Assembly: GCA_910579965.1 (NCBI GenBank) | Contig: CAJTWF010000025.1 | Coordinates: forward strand, 1-42,985 | DNA: 42,985 nucleotides | Reading direction: 5' to 3' | Origin: an uncultured Oscillospiraceae bacterium | GTDB taxonomy: Bacteria; Bacillota; Clostridia; Oscillospirales; Oscillospiraceae | Part shown: one piece after another, positions 1 to 7,430 of the stretch | Layout: each line of letters opens with the position of its first letter | Numbering within the stretch: position 1 is the stretch's first letter | Made by a program: the position numbers and the translations under genes | Notes under the pieces: model-generated | Told to the model about the DNA's origin: nothing | The model's database searches: none | What the model saw: only the letters and a program-made list of their open reading frames with translations

Positions 1-67
1 CCCGCCGAAAAACTACAAAATTTCTTCGGCGTTTTCTTACAATTTCAAATTGGCGTTGACACTCCAT
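1..67 (-). CDS. possible 5' end of an unidentified gene, cut by the window edge
   Basis: On the minus strand an ATG at 65-67 follows a good ribosome-binding sequence (AGGAAAGGAACGG). The frame stays open to the window edge, giving 22 residues rich in Arg and Lys. I do not recognise the protein. The plus strand is also open from base 1 to a TAA at 145-147, so a C-terminal tail of a plus-strand gene is an alternative. The ribosome-binding site slightly favours the minus reading. The stretch is AT-rich compared with the rest of the window. Confidence 0.2.
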   Translation of the reverse strand, partial: MECQRQFEIVRKRRRNFVVFRR

Positions 68-189
68 CCGTTCCTTTCCTATCTTTGATTGCGGAAGTAA
101 TACCATATCCATTGCCTAATTTAAAATTTTATCAAGAAATAGTATAAAAGGGCCTGGAATGGGATAGAGACAGGGGTAAAGATGGGTAC

Positions 190-222
190 AAAAAAGGGCC
201 CGCAGCGATTTGCTACGAGCCC
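190..222 (-). terminator. rho-independent terminator of nrdR
   Basis: Read on the minus strand, GGGCTCGTAGC pairs with GCTGCGGGCCC (11 bp with two G-U pairs) around a 5-base loop, followed by six T. It lies about 60 bases after the nrdR stop. Confidence 0.8.
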
Positions 223-282
223 ATCTCAGGGTGTCATTATTTGTGAGACATCATGCTCGTCTTATTTCAGACGCTATCAAAC

Positions 283-738
283 CTACTTCTCCTCCAGCAG
301 CTTTGTCAGCTCAGACATAAATGTGTGGATATCCTTGAACTGGCGGTACACGGAGGCGAAGCGGACATAGGCCACCTCGTCCACCCCCCGCAGCTTCTCC
401 ATCACCTGCTCCCCCACCATGTCGGTGGTGATCTCCCGCTCCAGGCTGTTTTGCAGATTCTGCTCGATCTCGTCGGTCATCTGCTCCAGCCGGGCCAGCG
501 GCACGGTCCGCTTCTCGCAGGCCCGGAGCATGCTGCCCAGGACCTTGTTGCGGTCAAAGCTCTGGCGGCTGCCGTCCTTCTTGATGACCACCATGGGCAG
601 GGACTCCATGGTCTCGTATGTGGTGAACCGCTTCTCGCAGGCCAGGCACTCTCGGCGGCGGCGGATACTGTTGCCCTCGTCGGCGGGGCGGCTGTCCACC
701 ACCTTACTCTCCCTGTAGCCGCAATAGGGACACTTCAT
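283..738 (-). CDS. nrdR: transcriptional repressor NrdR
   Basis: NrdR is the zinc-ribbon/ATP-cone repressor of ribonucleotide reductase genes. It senses ATP/dATP and binds NrdR boxes. The 151-residue protein begins MKCPYCGYRESKVVDSRP, with a four-Cys zinc ribbon (CPYC near residue 3 and CLAC near 31) and the conserved RRRREC stretch, followed by an ATP-cone domain from about residue 46 (FDRNKV...). The length is typical of the family. The start was chosen because GGAGG lies 8-12 bases upstream; the frame is open 27 codons further but without a ribosome-binding site. It is transcribed alone and ends at a clear terminator. Anaerobic RNR genes are not in the window, apart from the small NrdD-like gene near 23.6 kb. 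Confidence 0.97.
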   Translation of the reverse strand: MKCPYCGYRESKVVDSRPADEGNSIRRRRECLACEKRFTTYETMESLPMVVIKKDGSRQSFDRNKVLGSMLRACEKRTVPLARLEQMTDEIEQNLQNSLEREITTDMVGEQVMEKLRGVDEVAYVRFASVYRQFKDIHTFMSELTKLLEEK

Positions 739-807
739 CTGTGGGGCCCTCCTCTCTCTGCACCGCCAATGCCGCCGGAGCGGCGCTGCGGCCGCTGAAT
801 TGGCAAC

Positions 808-836
808 AGTATACCACAAATTTCCGGAAAATGGAA
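808..836 (-). promoter_or_regulatory. nrdR promoter
   Basis: Minus strand -10 TATACT (808-813) with an extended TGG just before it, and a weak -35 TTCCAT 17 bases upstream. It lies about 70 bases before the nrdR ATG. Confidence 0.5.
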
Positions 837-871
837 GTCATACCAGGCGTTTCAGAAAAGTTTTTCCCTAA

Positions 872-1032
872 GAGCCTGTTTAAAATCTCCCCCGCGCATG
901 TCTTGGCGGCGTATTTTCCGCCCTGACTGCGTTAAAAATCCTTGCCATCCGTCAGGATGCCTGCGGATTTTTGCCTTGCAGGGCAAAAAATCCACTCGCC
1001 AATCCATACACGTCGAGATATTAAACAGGCTC
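872..1032. mobile_element. MITE-like element, copy 1
   Basis: A 161-bp non-coding element bounded by inverted ends (GAGCCTGTTTAAAATCTC at the left, GAGATATTAAACAGGCTC at the right; one mismatch). It is flanked by a direct TAA on each side (869-871 and 1033-1035), as expected of a 3-bp target-site duplication. The inside folds into several hairpins, for example GGATTTTTGCC with its near-complement. A second copy lies at 31320-31479 and is identical except for one base and one extra C. No transposase is encoded; it would have to be moved in trans. TNA duplications are known for some IS5-family groups, so that origin is possible but unproven. Confidence 0.85.
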
Positions 1033-1040
1033 TAAAAGGC

Positions 1041-2105
1041 TCAGAGCGTCAGGAGCATGTCGTACCACACCGCCCCGCCGTGGACGGAGCCGGACACCCC
1101 CAGGCTCACAAAGCCGAAGCTCTCGTAGTAGGCCAGCTTCCGGGCCAGACAGGTAAGGACCACGCCCTGCCGCCCCTCGCGGCGGGCCCGGGCGATGAGC
1201 CCCTCCAGCAGCGCCCGGCCATAGCCCCGGCCCTGGAAGGCCGGGTCCACCGCCAGGCTGAACACGGACTGGTAGGCCCCCGCCGGGTTATGGAAGCCGG
1301 TGTCCGCGAACATCTCATCCCGGATGGTCTGCTCATCAATCACCGGACCCATGGCGTAGCCCACGGTCCGGCCCTCCGCCTCCCCCAGCAGGACGTGGTC
1401 CGGATAGGCGCTCAGACGGGCCTCCATGGCCTCCCGGCTGGCCGCCTGGGCCGCGGGGAAACAGGCCGCCTCGATCTCCGCGCACCGCTCCACATCCCCG
1501 GCCGCGGCGGACCGGAGGGTCAGGCCCCGTCCGTCCAGGTCCGCCAGAAAGTCCCGGGAGGCGCGGATATCCGCGCCCACGTTGGCCATATCCGCCATGT
1601 TGGCGCGCTGGATCTCTTCCGTGTTGGACGAGCAGCAGTCCTCCAGGATCACCACCCGGTAGTCCAGGGAGATGGCGTCATAGCAGGTGGTTCGGATGCA
1701 GTTGGGGGTGGTGGTGCCGGTGAGGACCACCGTGTCCACCCCCAGCCGCCGCAGCAGCAGGTCCAGAGAGGTGTGGAAGAAGGCGGAGTACCGGGGCTTG
1801 ATGATCTCATAGTCCCCCTCCTGCCGGCCAAACTCCGGCGGGTTCTCCACGGACAGGGGGCCGGTGCTGCCGGGGGTGAGGGGTCTGCCCCCCGCCGCCC
1901 AGACCTGATAGCGGGTGTTCTCCACGTCGCTGCCGTCGGCCCGGTAGGCCCGGTTGACGAAGATCACCGGCGCTGCCGCCCGCCGGCAGGCGGCGATCAC
2001 CTGGGCGCAGGCGGGCACCGTAGCCCGGGCGCCCCGGATGCACAGGGGAGATTCCGGATTGAGAAATCCGTTCTGCATGTCAATCACAATCAGCGCTTGC
2101 CTCAT
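1041..2105 (-). CDS. cysteine hydrolase (isochorismatase-like) fused to a GNAT acetyltransferase
   Basis: A 354-residue two-domain protein. Residues 1-185 are an isochorismatase-like cysteine hydrolase with the expected triad: Asp9 (VIDMQNGF), Lys103 (IIKPRYSAFF) and nucleophile Cys136 (TTTPNCIRTTCYDA). Family members hydrolyse amides or vinyl ethers such as nicotinamide, ureidoacrylate or isochorismate. Residues 195-354 are a GNAT domain with the acetyl-CoA loop QGRGYG (290-295) and a C-terminal FGF...GGAVWYDM block like that of AANAT-type amine acetyltransferases. The start is the ATG at 2105, directly after AAAGGAG; an in-frame ATG 27 bases upstream has no such site. It sits 11 bases after azlD and probably shares its operon. 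The substrates cannot be read from the sequence. Confidence 0.85.
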   Translation of the reverse strand: MRQALIVIDMQNGFLNPESPLCIRGARATVPACAQVIAACRRAAAPVIFVNRAYRADGSDVENTRYQVWAAGGRPLTPGSTGPLSVENPPEFGRQEGDYEIIKPRYSAFFHTSLDLLLRRLGVDTVVLTGTTTPNCIRTTCYDAISLDYRVVILEDCCSSNTEEIQRANMADMANVGADIRASRDFLADLDGRGLTLRSAAAGDVERCAEIEAACFPAAQAASREAMEARLSAYPDHVLLGEAEGRTVGYAMGPVIDEQTIRDEMFADTGFHNPAGAYQSVFSLAVDPAFQGRGYGRALLEGLIARARREGRQGVVLTCLARKLAYYESFGFVSLGVSGSVHGGAVWYDMLLTL

Positions 2106-2116
2106 AGCTGTCTCCT

Positions 2117-2422
2117 TTAAATCAAAATCCACTCCGCGGCGAACACCACCACGCAGCAGGCCACGGCAACCAGAAACAGGCTCCCGCCCCGCCAGGCCAG
2201 AACCGCCCCGGCGGCCAGGGCCAGCAGTCCCGCCAGGGGGCTCTGGGTGGCCTCCGTGATGGCCGGGAAGGTCATCACCGCCAGAGTGACATAGGGCACG
2301 TAGTACAGGAAGGACCGAAGGGTGCGGTTGGTGATCTCCCGCCGGATGAGCACCAGGGGCGTGACCCGGATGAGGTAGGACACCAGGGCGGATACCAGTA
2401 TGTAGACCCAGATATTTCTCAT
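2117..2422 (-). CDS. azlD: AzlD-type branched-chain amino acid exporter subunit
   Basis: A 101-residue protein that is almost entirely membrane helices (about four), with the AzlD family pattern: an N-terminal VSYLIRVTPL helix, then YYVPYVTLAVMTFP. AzlD is the small partner of AzlC; together they export branched-chain or related amino acids. The ATG overlaps the azlC stop by four bases (ATGA), so the two are translationally coupled. Identification rests on length, helix pattern and the azlC neighbour. Confidence 0.9.
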   Translation of the reverse strand: MRNIWVYILVSALVSYLIRVTPLVLIRREITNRTLRSFLYYVPYVTLAVMTFPAITEATQSPLAGLLALAAGAVLAWRGGSLFLVAVACCVVVFAAEWILI

Positions 2423-3132
2423 GTCTCCGCCTCCTCCGCCACCGGGAACAGCACCGCCGCCCCCAGGGAGATGGCCACCGTCAGCACGATGGTCTTCACC
2501 CCCGAGGACACAGCCGCCAGAGCCGGAAGGCTGGCGGCTGCCCAGCTGGCGGCAAAGCTCAGGAGCACCAGGGCCAGCACCACCCGGCTCTCCCTGGCGG
2601 GCGGCACGATGATGGCCAGAAACATGCCGTAGAGCCCCACGCTCAGGGCGCTCACCAGACGCAGGGGCAGCACGTTGCCCACCACCACGCCGAGGAAGGT
2701 GCCCAGGGCCCAGCCGGGGATAGCCACAGCCATGGCCCCGTAGGTGTAAAAGGGGTTCAGCCGCCCGGGGAAGGCGATGGAGACGCCGAAGATCTCGTCT
2801 GTCACGTCAAAGGCCACCAGCATCCGGTGGCCCAGGCCCGTCTCCGGGGCCAGCTTCTGGCTGAGGGCGCAGCTCATGAGCAGATACCGGGCGTTGGCCA
2901 CCAGGGTCATGACGGCCACCTCCCAGTAGCCGGCCCCCGCGCTTACCAGGGAGAACACCGCGTACTCCCCGGCGGAGGCGTTGTTGGTCAGGCTCTCCAC
3001 CATGGCCTGGACGGCGGAGAAGCCGGCGTTCTTGGCGGCAATGCCCAGGGTGAAGGCCACGGCGAAGTAGCCCAGGGCGATGGGCATCCCGTCCCGGACG
3101 CCCCGGCGGAAACAGGTCTGGTTGCTCTCCAC
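2419..3132 (-). CDS. azlC: AzlC-type amino acid exporter, large subunit
   Basis: A membrane protein of 237 residues, with family-typical text near the N-terminus (FRRGVRDGMPIALGYFAVAF) and a central FDVTDEIFGVS segment. The start was placed at the GTG at 3130-3132 because GGAGG lies 9 bases upstream. The frame's first ATG (3189) lies between the -35 and -10 of a near-consensus promoter, so it cannot be used from that promoter. With azlD it forms a two-gene exporter, followed by the hydrolase/acetyltransferase gene. Confidence 0.93.
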   Translation of the reverse strand: MESNQTCFRRGVRDGMPIALGYFAVAFTLGIAAKNAGFSAVQAMVESLTNNASAGEYAVFSLVSAGAGYWEVAVMTLVANARYLLMSCALSQKLAPETGLGHRMLVAFDVTDEIFGVSIAFPGRLNPFYTYGAMAVAIPGWALGTFLGVVVGNVLPLRLVSALSVGLYGMFLAIIVPPARESRVVLALVLLSFAASWAAASLPALAAVSSGVKTIVLTVAISLGAAVLFPVAEEAET

Positions 3133-3166
3133 GGGATTTTTCCTCCATTTTCCAGCGGTTTTCTCT

Positions 3167-3196
3167 ATGATAGATCCCTTTTGGCCCATAAGTCAA
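3167..3196 (-). promoter_or_regulatory. azlCD promoter
   Basis: Minus strand TTGACT (3191-3196), 18-base spacer, TATCAT (3167-3172). The transcript would start near 3160, which fixes the azlC start at the downstream GTG. Confidence 0.75.
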
Positions 3197-3459
3197 GGCC
3201 GCGCAGGCGCCTGCATCTGCTGGAACCAGACCTTCAGACTGGTCTTGCAGCCACCGTCCAGCGCCTTGATGTCCACGCCCTGAATCGCAGCCTCCAAGTG
3301 GTAGAGAATCACCACGCAGGTGTTGGGATACCGGGCCTTGAGCCGGAGGACCGCCTGCCTGCTGCCCAGCTCCACCAGCGCCTCCGCCGAGTGAATGCCT
3401 ACGGCGTGAAGCTTTTTCTCCATGGTTCTGCCCAGTCCCAATGTTGTCAGCGCCGCCAT
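3193..3459 (-). CDS. TfoX/Sxy C-terminal domain protein
   Basis: An 88-residue protein made only of the helix-hairpin-helix-like C-terminal domain of TfoX/Sxy: an opening TTLGLGRTMEKKLHAVGI, then LVELGSRQAVLRLK and HLEAAIQGV. In Gammaproteobacteria TfoX controls competence; the stand-alone Firmicute versions have no firmly known role. The start has AAAGGGCG just upstream. The 3' end overlaps the azlC -35 region, so transcription from this gene may run into azlC. No long N-terminal extension is believed: the frame further upstream is the shadow of ricT. Confidence 0.85.
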   Translation of the reverse strand: MAALTTLGLGRTMEKKLHAVGIHSAEALVELGSRQAVLRLKARYPNTCVVILYHLEAAIQGVDIKALDGGCKTSLKVWFQQMQAPARP

Positions 3460-3506
3460 AACATCGCCCTTTCTATCTGCGCCCCGATCCTCTTGCCGCT
3501 CCCTAC

Positions 3507-3553
3507 AAAACGCCCGCCGTCTCCACGAAAGTCTGCCTCGGAGACGGCGGGCG
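3507..3553 (-). terminator. ricT terminator
   Basis: A 13-bp stem (GCCCGCCGTCTCC with its exact complement), then GTTTTG on the minus strand, 7 bases after the ricT stop. Confidence 0.8.
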
Positions 3554-3559
3554 CGTCCT

Positions 3560-4864
3560 CTATCCCTCGCCGGGACCCTTGCCCCGGGGCCGCCTGCGGG
3601 GGCGGTGGCGGTTGGGCTGCCGGTTCTCGGCGGGCCGGGGCTCGCCGGACTGCTGGCGGGCCGCACGGTCCGCGGCGGCCTTCTTCTCGGCGGTGGTGTC
3701 GGCAGCCGGCCGGATGGGCAACTTTTCCGCCCTGTCGGGCCGCTTGTCCGCCCGGGGCGGGCGCTCCGCCTTCTGGGGACGGCCGCCCTCGGGCCGGGGC
3801 TTGCTCTCCCGGCGGGAGGGCTGCTTCTCCGGGCTCTGCTGGGCGGGCTTGTCGCTCCGGCGGCGGTCCCTGCGGCGGCGATTGCCGCGCCGCTCCTCGT
3901 CCTCCTGGGGCCCGCCGGCGGCCAGCACGGAGGGGACGGCGATGGGGTCCCGGCCGCCCCGGCGGGCATAGCGGGACGACGGAGCGGCGTCCCCCTCGCC
4001 GGCGGCCCGGGGGGGGCGCTCGGCGGGGATCTCGATGCCCTCCCGGCTGCCCTTGCCGCTGCGCAGGACCCGAATCTCACAGCTCTTGTAGCGGCGGGGG
4101 GACTCCGGGGCGCTGTCCAGCCGGACCTGGACCTGCTCCTGGAGCAGATCCACGCCGCTGACGTTGCCAACGCCGTCGGGGGTGTCCACAAAGCTCTCTG
4201 TCTTGGGCATGCGCTTGCCGGCGTCCTCGTAGGCGGCCTGCTCGTATTTGAGGCAGCACATGAGGCGGCCGCAGGTGCCGGAGATCTTGGTGGGGTTCAG
4301 GCTCAGGTTCTGGGTCTTGGCCATCTTGATGGACACGGGGATGAACTCGTCCAGGAACTGGCTGCAGCACAGGGGCCGGCCGCAGATGCCGATGCCCCCC
4401 AGCATCTTGGCCTCGTCCCGCACGCCGATCTGGCGCAGCTCGATGCGGGCCCGGAACACGCTGGCCAGATCCTTGACCAGCTCCCGGAAGTCCACCCGCC
4501 CCTCGGCGGTGAAAAAGAAGATGATCTTGTTGCCCTCGAAGTTGCACTCCACCCGCACCAGCTTCATCTCCAGGTGGTGGGCGGCGATCTTCTTCTCGCA
4601 GATGGAGAAGGCCTCCTTCTCCCGCTTGCGGTTGTAGGCGGCGGCCTTGTGGTCGTTTTCCGTGGCCACGCGCACCACGGACCGCAGGGGCTGGATCACG
4701 CTCTGGTCCGGCACCTCGTGGTTGCCCTCCACGCACTTGACGTACTCCATGCCCTGGGCGGTCTCCACCACCACGTACTCCTCCGCCGCCACCTGGAGTC
4801 CGTGGGGATCAAAGTAGTAATTTTTTGAGCCTCCGCGGAAGCGGATGCTGATGACTTCTGCCAT
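3560..4864 (-). CDS. ricT: RicT/YaaT family PSP1-domain protein with a long disordered tail
   Basis: In Bacillus subtilis RicT joins RicA and RicF in an iron-sulfur-bearing complex that works with RNase Y in mRNA maturation and affects sporulation, competence and biofilm formation. This 434-residue protein has the PSP1 core in its first ~265 residues, with the paired Cys clusters CGRPLCC (161-167) and CGRLMCC (198-204) that can hold Fe-S. Residues ~270-434 are a low-complexity tail rich in Arg, Pro, Lys and Ala; family members are usually about 270-300 residues, so the tail is extra. It lies 67 bases after holB, the usual Firmicute neighbour, and ends at a strong terminator. GAGG precedes the ATG. 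Confidence 0.93.
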   Translation of the reverse strand: MAEVISIRFRGGSKNYYFDPHGLQVAAEEYVVVETAQGMEYVKCVEGNHEVPDQSVIQPLRSVVRVATENDHKAAAYNRKREKEAFSICEKKIAAHHLEMKLVRVECNFEGNKIIFFFTAEGRVDFRELVKDLASVFRARIELRQIGVRDEAKMLGGIGICGRPLCCSQFLDEFIPVSIKMAKTQNLSLNPTKISGTCGRLMCCLKYEQAAYEDAGKRMPKTESFVDTPDGVGNVSGVDLLQEQVQVRLDSAPESPRRYKSCEIRVLRSGKGSREGIEIPAERPPRAAGEGDAAPSSRYARRGGRDPIAVPSVLAAGGPQEDEERRGNRRRRDRRRSDKPAQQSPEKQPSRRESKPRPEGGRPQKAERPPRADKRPDRAEKLPIRPAADTTAEKKAAADRAARQQSGEPRPAENRQPNRHRPRRRPRGKGPGEG

Positions 4865-4931
4865 GTAGTTATCCTCGATTCCTCGCGCCCCGCAGGGCGC
4901 AACTAAAAATAAATTCCCCTCCGCGGCGGGC

Positions 4932-5786
4932 CTATCGCAGCTCCGTCAGCTCCGCCGCCAGCGCGCCGGCCAGATGGCCCACGCCGGTGTTGTAGCCGCA
5001 CCAGCCGATAAACCTTTGCAGCACGTCCGCCGCCGCCGAGATCCGCCGGGGCCCCAGCTCCCGGGCCAGCCGCCGGGCCATGGGGCCGCCCTCCGCGCCG
5101 TATCCGGCGGCCAGACCCCGGACCAGCAGGTCCCGGGCGTCGGAGAGCAGGGCCTTCAGCTCCTCCCGGCTGGTCTTGCCGCTCTCCAGCCGGGCGAAGT
5201 AGGCGGCAATGTCCGCCGGCCGGCTCTCGCACAGCAGGCGGCACAGCTCCTGGGCGCCGCCGTCCGCCTCCGCAGTCTCCGGCTCCGGGTTGGACAGCTT
5301 CCACTCCACCGCCCGGGAGCGGATGGTGGGCAGGAGCGCGGCGCTGTTCGCCGCGCAGAAGAGGAAGGCGGCGTGGGCCGGGCCGTCCTCCACCACCTTG
5401 AGCAGCACGTTCTGGGCTTTAGGGTCCAGCAGGCCGCAGTCGGGGATGATATAGATCTTCCGCCGCCCCTCGTTGGGCAGGGTGTAGGCGTCCGCCACCA
5501 CGTCCCGGAGCACGTCAATGGCGATATTCTTGTGCTCCGGGTCCTCCACTGTGGTCACATCCGGATGGATGCCCCGCAGCACCTTCCGGCAGGGACCGCA
5601 GAGGCCGCAGGGCCGGTTTTCTCCCTGACACTCCATGGCCGCAGCGGCGAACCGGGCGGCGGCGGCCAGATCCCCCTGGCCGCTGAGGATAAGGGCGTGG
5701 CCCAGAGCGTCCCTGCCGGCGGCCTCCCGCAGCCGCTCCGTCAGGCGGGGCTCGCCGGGGATAGCGGGCATATTCTGTTCTGACAA
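4932..5786 (-). CDS. holB: DNA polymerase III delta-prime subunit
   Basis: Delta-prime is the clamp-loader stator subunit of the replicative polymerase. The 284-residue protein has the AAA+ clamp-loader fold with the four-Cys zinc module (Cys53, 60, 63, 66: CQGENRPCGLCGPC), HPDV, DVLRD and the sensor-like NVLLKVVEDGP...FLFCAANSAALLPTIRSR. The nucleotide-binding loop (LSGQGDLAAAARF) lacks the GKT of a working Walker A, as is normal for delta-prime. The start is taken as TTG at 5786, preceded by GGGGGAGAGGGACC. An ATG five codons downstream has no ribosome-binding site, and the frame extends 12 codons upstream without support. Confidence 0.9.
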   Translation of the reverse strand: MSEQNMPAIPGEPRLTERLREAAGRDALGHALILSGQGDLAAAARFAAAAMECQGENRPCGLCGPCRKVLRGIHPDVTTVEDPEHKNIAIDVLRDVVADAYTLPNEGRRKIYIIPDCGLLDPKAQNVLLKVVEDGPAHAAFLFCAANSAALLPTIRSRAVEWKLSNPEPETAEADGGAQELCRLLCESRPADIAAYFARLESGKTSREELKALLSDARDLLVRGLAAGYGAEGGPMARRLARELGPRRISAAADVLQRFIGWCGYNTGVGHLAGALAAELTELR

Positions 5787-5830
5787 GGTCCCTCTCCCCC
5801 TCTCTCCCAGCCGGAGGCGCAATTATCATT

Positions 5831-5860
5831 ATCTTACCACAGGGCGGGCGAAAAAATCAA
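5831..5860 (-). promoter_or_regulatory. holB-ricT promoter
   Basis: Minus strand TTGATT (5855-5860), 17-base spacer ending in TGG (extended -10), TAAGAT (5831-5836), about 40 bases before the holB start. Confidence 0.6.
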
Positions 5861-5906
5861 TCTTTTTCCGCATCTGCCCAGGGAAATCCGGTTTCCGCCC
5901 AGGGAC

Positions 5907-6725
5907 CTACCCCACGTCGATCATCAGCTCCAGCAGGCGGGTGAAGTCCCGCTTGACCCGTCCGGCGGTCTCCACCACCTCCTCGTGGCTCAGGGGCTGG
6001 GGCAGCACGCCGGCGGCCATGTTGGTGATGCAGCTCACGCCCATGACCTGGAGCCCCGCGTGGCGGGCCGCCAGGGCCTCGGGCACGGTGGACATGCCCG
6101 CCGCGTCGCCGCCCACGGCCCGGAAGAAGCGGATCTCCGCCGGGGTCTCATAGTTGGGGCCGCTGTACATGACGTACACACCCTCCCGCAGGGGAATGCC
6201 GGCCTCCCGGGCCAGGGGCAGCAGCTTCTCCCGGAGTGCGCGGGTATAGATGTCGCTCATGTCCGGAAACCGGGGGCCGAACTCGTCCAGGTTGGGTCCG
6301 ATGAGGGGGTTCATGCCGGAGTAGTTGATGTGGTCCGTCAGGAGCATGAGGGTGCCGGGTTGGAAGTCCAGGTTGATGCCCCCGGCGGCGTTGGTGAGGA
6401 TAAGGGTGCGCACGCCCAGCTTGGCCATCACCCGCACGGGCAGGGTGATCTCCTGCTGGGAGTAGCCCTCGTAGTAGTGGATGCGGCCCCGCAGGGCGGC
6501 CACGGTCCTGCCCCGGCAGGAGCCCAACACAAAGGCCCCCTGGTGTCCCTCCACCGTGGGCAGGGGGAAGCCTGGGATGTCAGAGAAGGGGATGACGGTC
6601 TGGTCCTCCAGCCGGTCGCAGAAATCTCCCAGGCCGCTGCCCAGGATGAGGCCCAGCTCCGGTACTCGGTCCGTGCGGGCGCGGATGGCTTCCACGGCCC
6701 CGTTGATGCGCTCTGAGATGGTCAT
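5907..6725 (-). CDS. punA: purine-nucleoside phosphorylase
   Basis: This enzyme splits purine nucleosides with phosphate to give the base and (deoxy)ribose-1-phosphate, in cytoplasmic purine salvage. The 272-residue protein is of the trimeric PNP class: phosphate loop LGSGLGDF, GRIHYYEGYS, TNAAGGIN, YVMYSGPNYETPAEIRF and the purine-site block GMSTVPEALAARHAG. Length is typical. The start ATG at 6725 follows AAAAGGAGG; the open frame further upstream runs into an AT-rich hairpin element and is not coding. A terminator is not obvious after the stop. Confidence 0.95.
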   Translation of the reverse strand: MTISERINGAVEAIRARTDRVPELGLILGSGLGDFCDRLEDQTVIPFSDIPGFPLPTVEGHQGAFVLGSCRGRTVAALRGRIHYYEGYSQQEITLPVRVMAKLGVRTLILTNAAGGINLDFQPGTLMLLTDHINYSGMNPLIGPNLDEFGPRFPDMSDIYTRALREKLLPLAREAGIPLREGVYVMYSGPNYETPAEIRFFRAVGGDAAGMSTVPEALAARHAGLQVMGVSCITNMAAGVLPQPLSHEEVVETAGRVKRDFTRLLELMIDVG

Positions 6726-6751
6726 AAGGTTTGGCCTCCTTTTTAGTAGCC

Positions 6752-6911
6752 ATTCTTTTTTCTTAAAAGAAAAAAGAATCAAAAAAGAATTTTAGCGCCT
6801 GTATATGTGCGTGCGGCCCGTCTTACAGCAACAGGAGGTGAGACGAACGGCAGCAATAAAAGCGCGTCTGAAGTTCTTTTTGCTTCTTTTTCTTTGTTCA
6901 CAAAGAAAAAG
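6752..6911. repeat. long imperfect hairpin element, locus 1
   Basis: The intergenic region between punA and the metallopeptidase gene is an imperfect ~160-bp inverted repeat. The outer ends are AT-rich palindromes: a 13-bp stem at 6752-6779 (ATTCTTTTTTCTT) and an 11-bp stem at 6886-6911 (CTTTTTCTTTG, loop TTCA). Inside each is a CAAAAAGAA-type stretch, and the G+C-rich inner arms (from about 6793 and back from 6873) pair imperfectly, with CGTCTTAC facing GTGAGACG at the centre. Similar elements lie at 17318-17474, with half copies at 31506-31537 and 38573-38598. Confidence 0.7.
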
Positions 6912-6914
6912 AGG

Positions 6915-7430
6915 TTACTCCCGCAGCAGCCTCCGCCGCTCCCGCCAGTCCGGCAGGACCTCCTCCACGCAGGCGTAGAAGGCACGGCTGTGGTCCTTGT
7001 GGCGGATATGGGCCAGCTCGTGGACCACCACGTAGTCGATGGCTGCCTGGGGGTACTGCATCAGCCGCCAGGAGAAGCAGATCCGATTTTTGCCGCTGCA
7101 GCTGCCAAAGCGGGTCCGGGCCCCTGTGACGGTGAGGCCCGCGGGGGTCAGGCCCATAAGGGCCCCATAGTGGGCCACCCGGCCCGGCAGCTCCTCCCGG
7201 GCCCGGCGGATGTATTCGCTCCGCTCCTCCTCCGTGGGCTCGGGCCTCGCCGCCTGACGGCGGCGCTGGCGCTCCAGATGCTCCGCGATCCACGCCCCGT
7301 GGTCCGCCACAAACTGGTCAATCCGCTTCTGGCTCAAGCCCATGGGCGAGCGGACCACCACCTCCCCCTCCCTGGTGATCTCCAGGGCCAGGGTGCGGCG
7401 GCGGGAGCGGACAAGCCGGTAAGCGTCCAT
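6915..7430 (-). CDS. YgjP/DUF45-type zinc metallopeptidase
   Basis: A 171-residue protein of the YgjP-like (DUF45, M48-related) family. The zinc site HELAHIRHKDHS gives His137, Glu138, His141 and a probable third ligand His147. The preceding TRFGSCSGKNRICFSWRLMQYP stretch matches the family block that places 'SxWGSCS...I..N..L...P' before HELAH. The physiological substrate is unknown. Its ATG overlaps the stop of the GH13 gene by one base (TGATG), so the three genes GH1, GH13 and this one form one operon. An AT-rich hairpin directly after the stop may end transcription. Confidence 0.88.
   Translation of the reverse strand: MDAYRLVRSRRRTLALEITREGEVVVRSPMGLSQKRIDQFVADHGAWIAEHLERQRRRQAARPEPTEEERSEYIRRAREELPGRVAHYGALMGLTPAGLTVTGARTRFGSCSGKNRICFSWRLMQYPQAAIDYVVVHELAHIRHKDHSRAFYACVEEVLPDWRERRRLLRE

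Larger units (their letters stand above)
739..1040. other. gene-free stretch with nrdR promoter and a miniature element
   Basis: About 300 bases without a gene. It contains the nrdR promoter (808-836) and a 161-bp inverted-repeat element (872-1032) that ends 8 bases from the stop of the neighbouring hydrolase/acetyltransferase gene. No other coding potential was seen. Confidence 0.7.

Noticed and set aside
3460..4191. A long N-terminal extension of the TfoX C-terminal protein
   Set aside because: It is the other-frame reading of the ricT low-complexity tail; the 88-residue start has its own ribosome-binding site and normal family length.
4885..4900. GCGCCCCGCAGGGCGC hairpin between holB and ricT as a terminator
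   Set aside because: No T run follows on either strand, and ricT needs read-through from the holB promoter.
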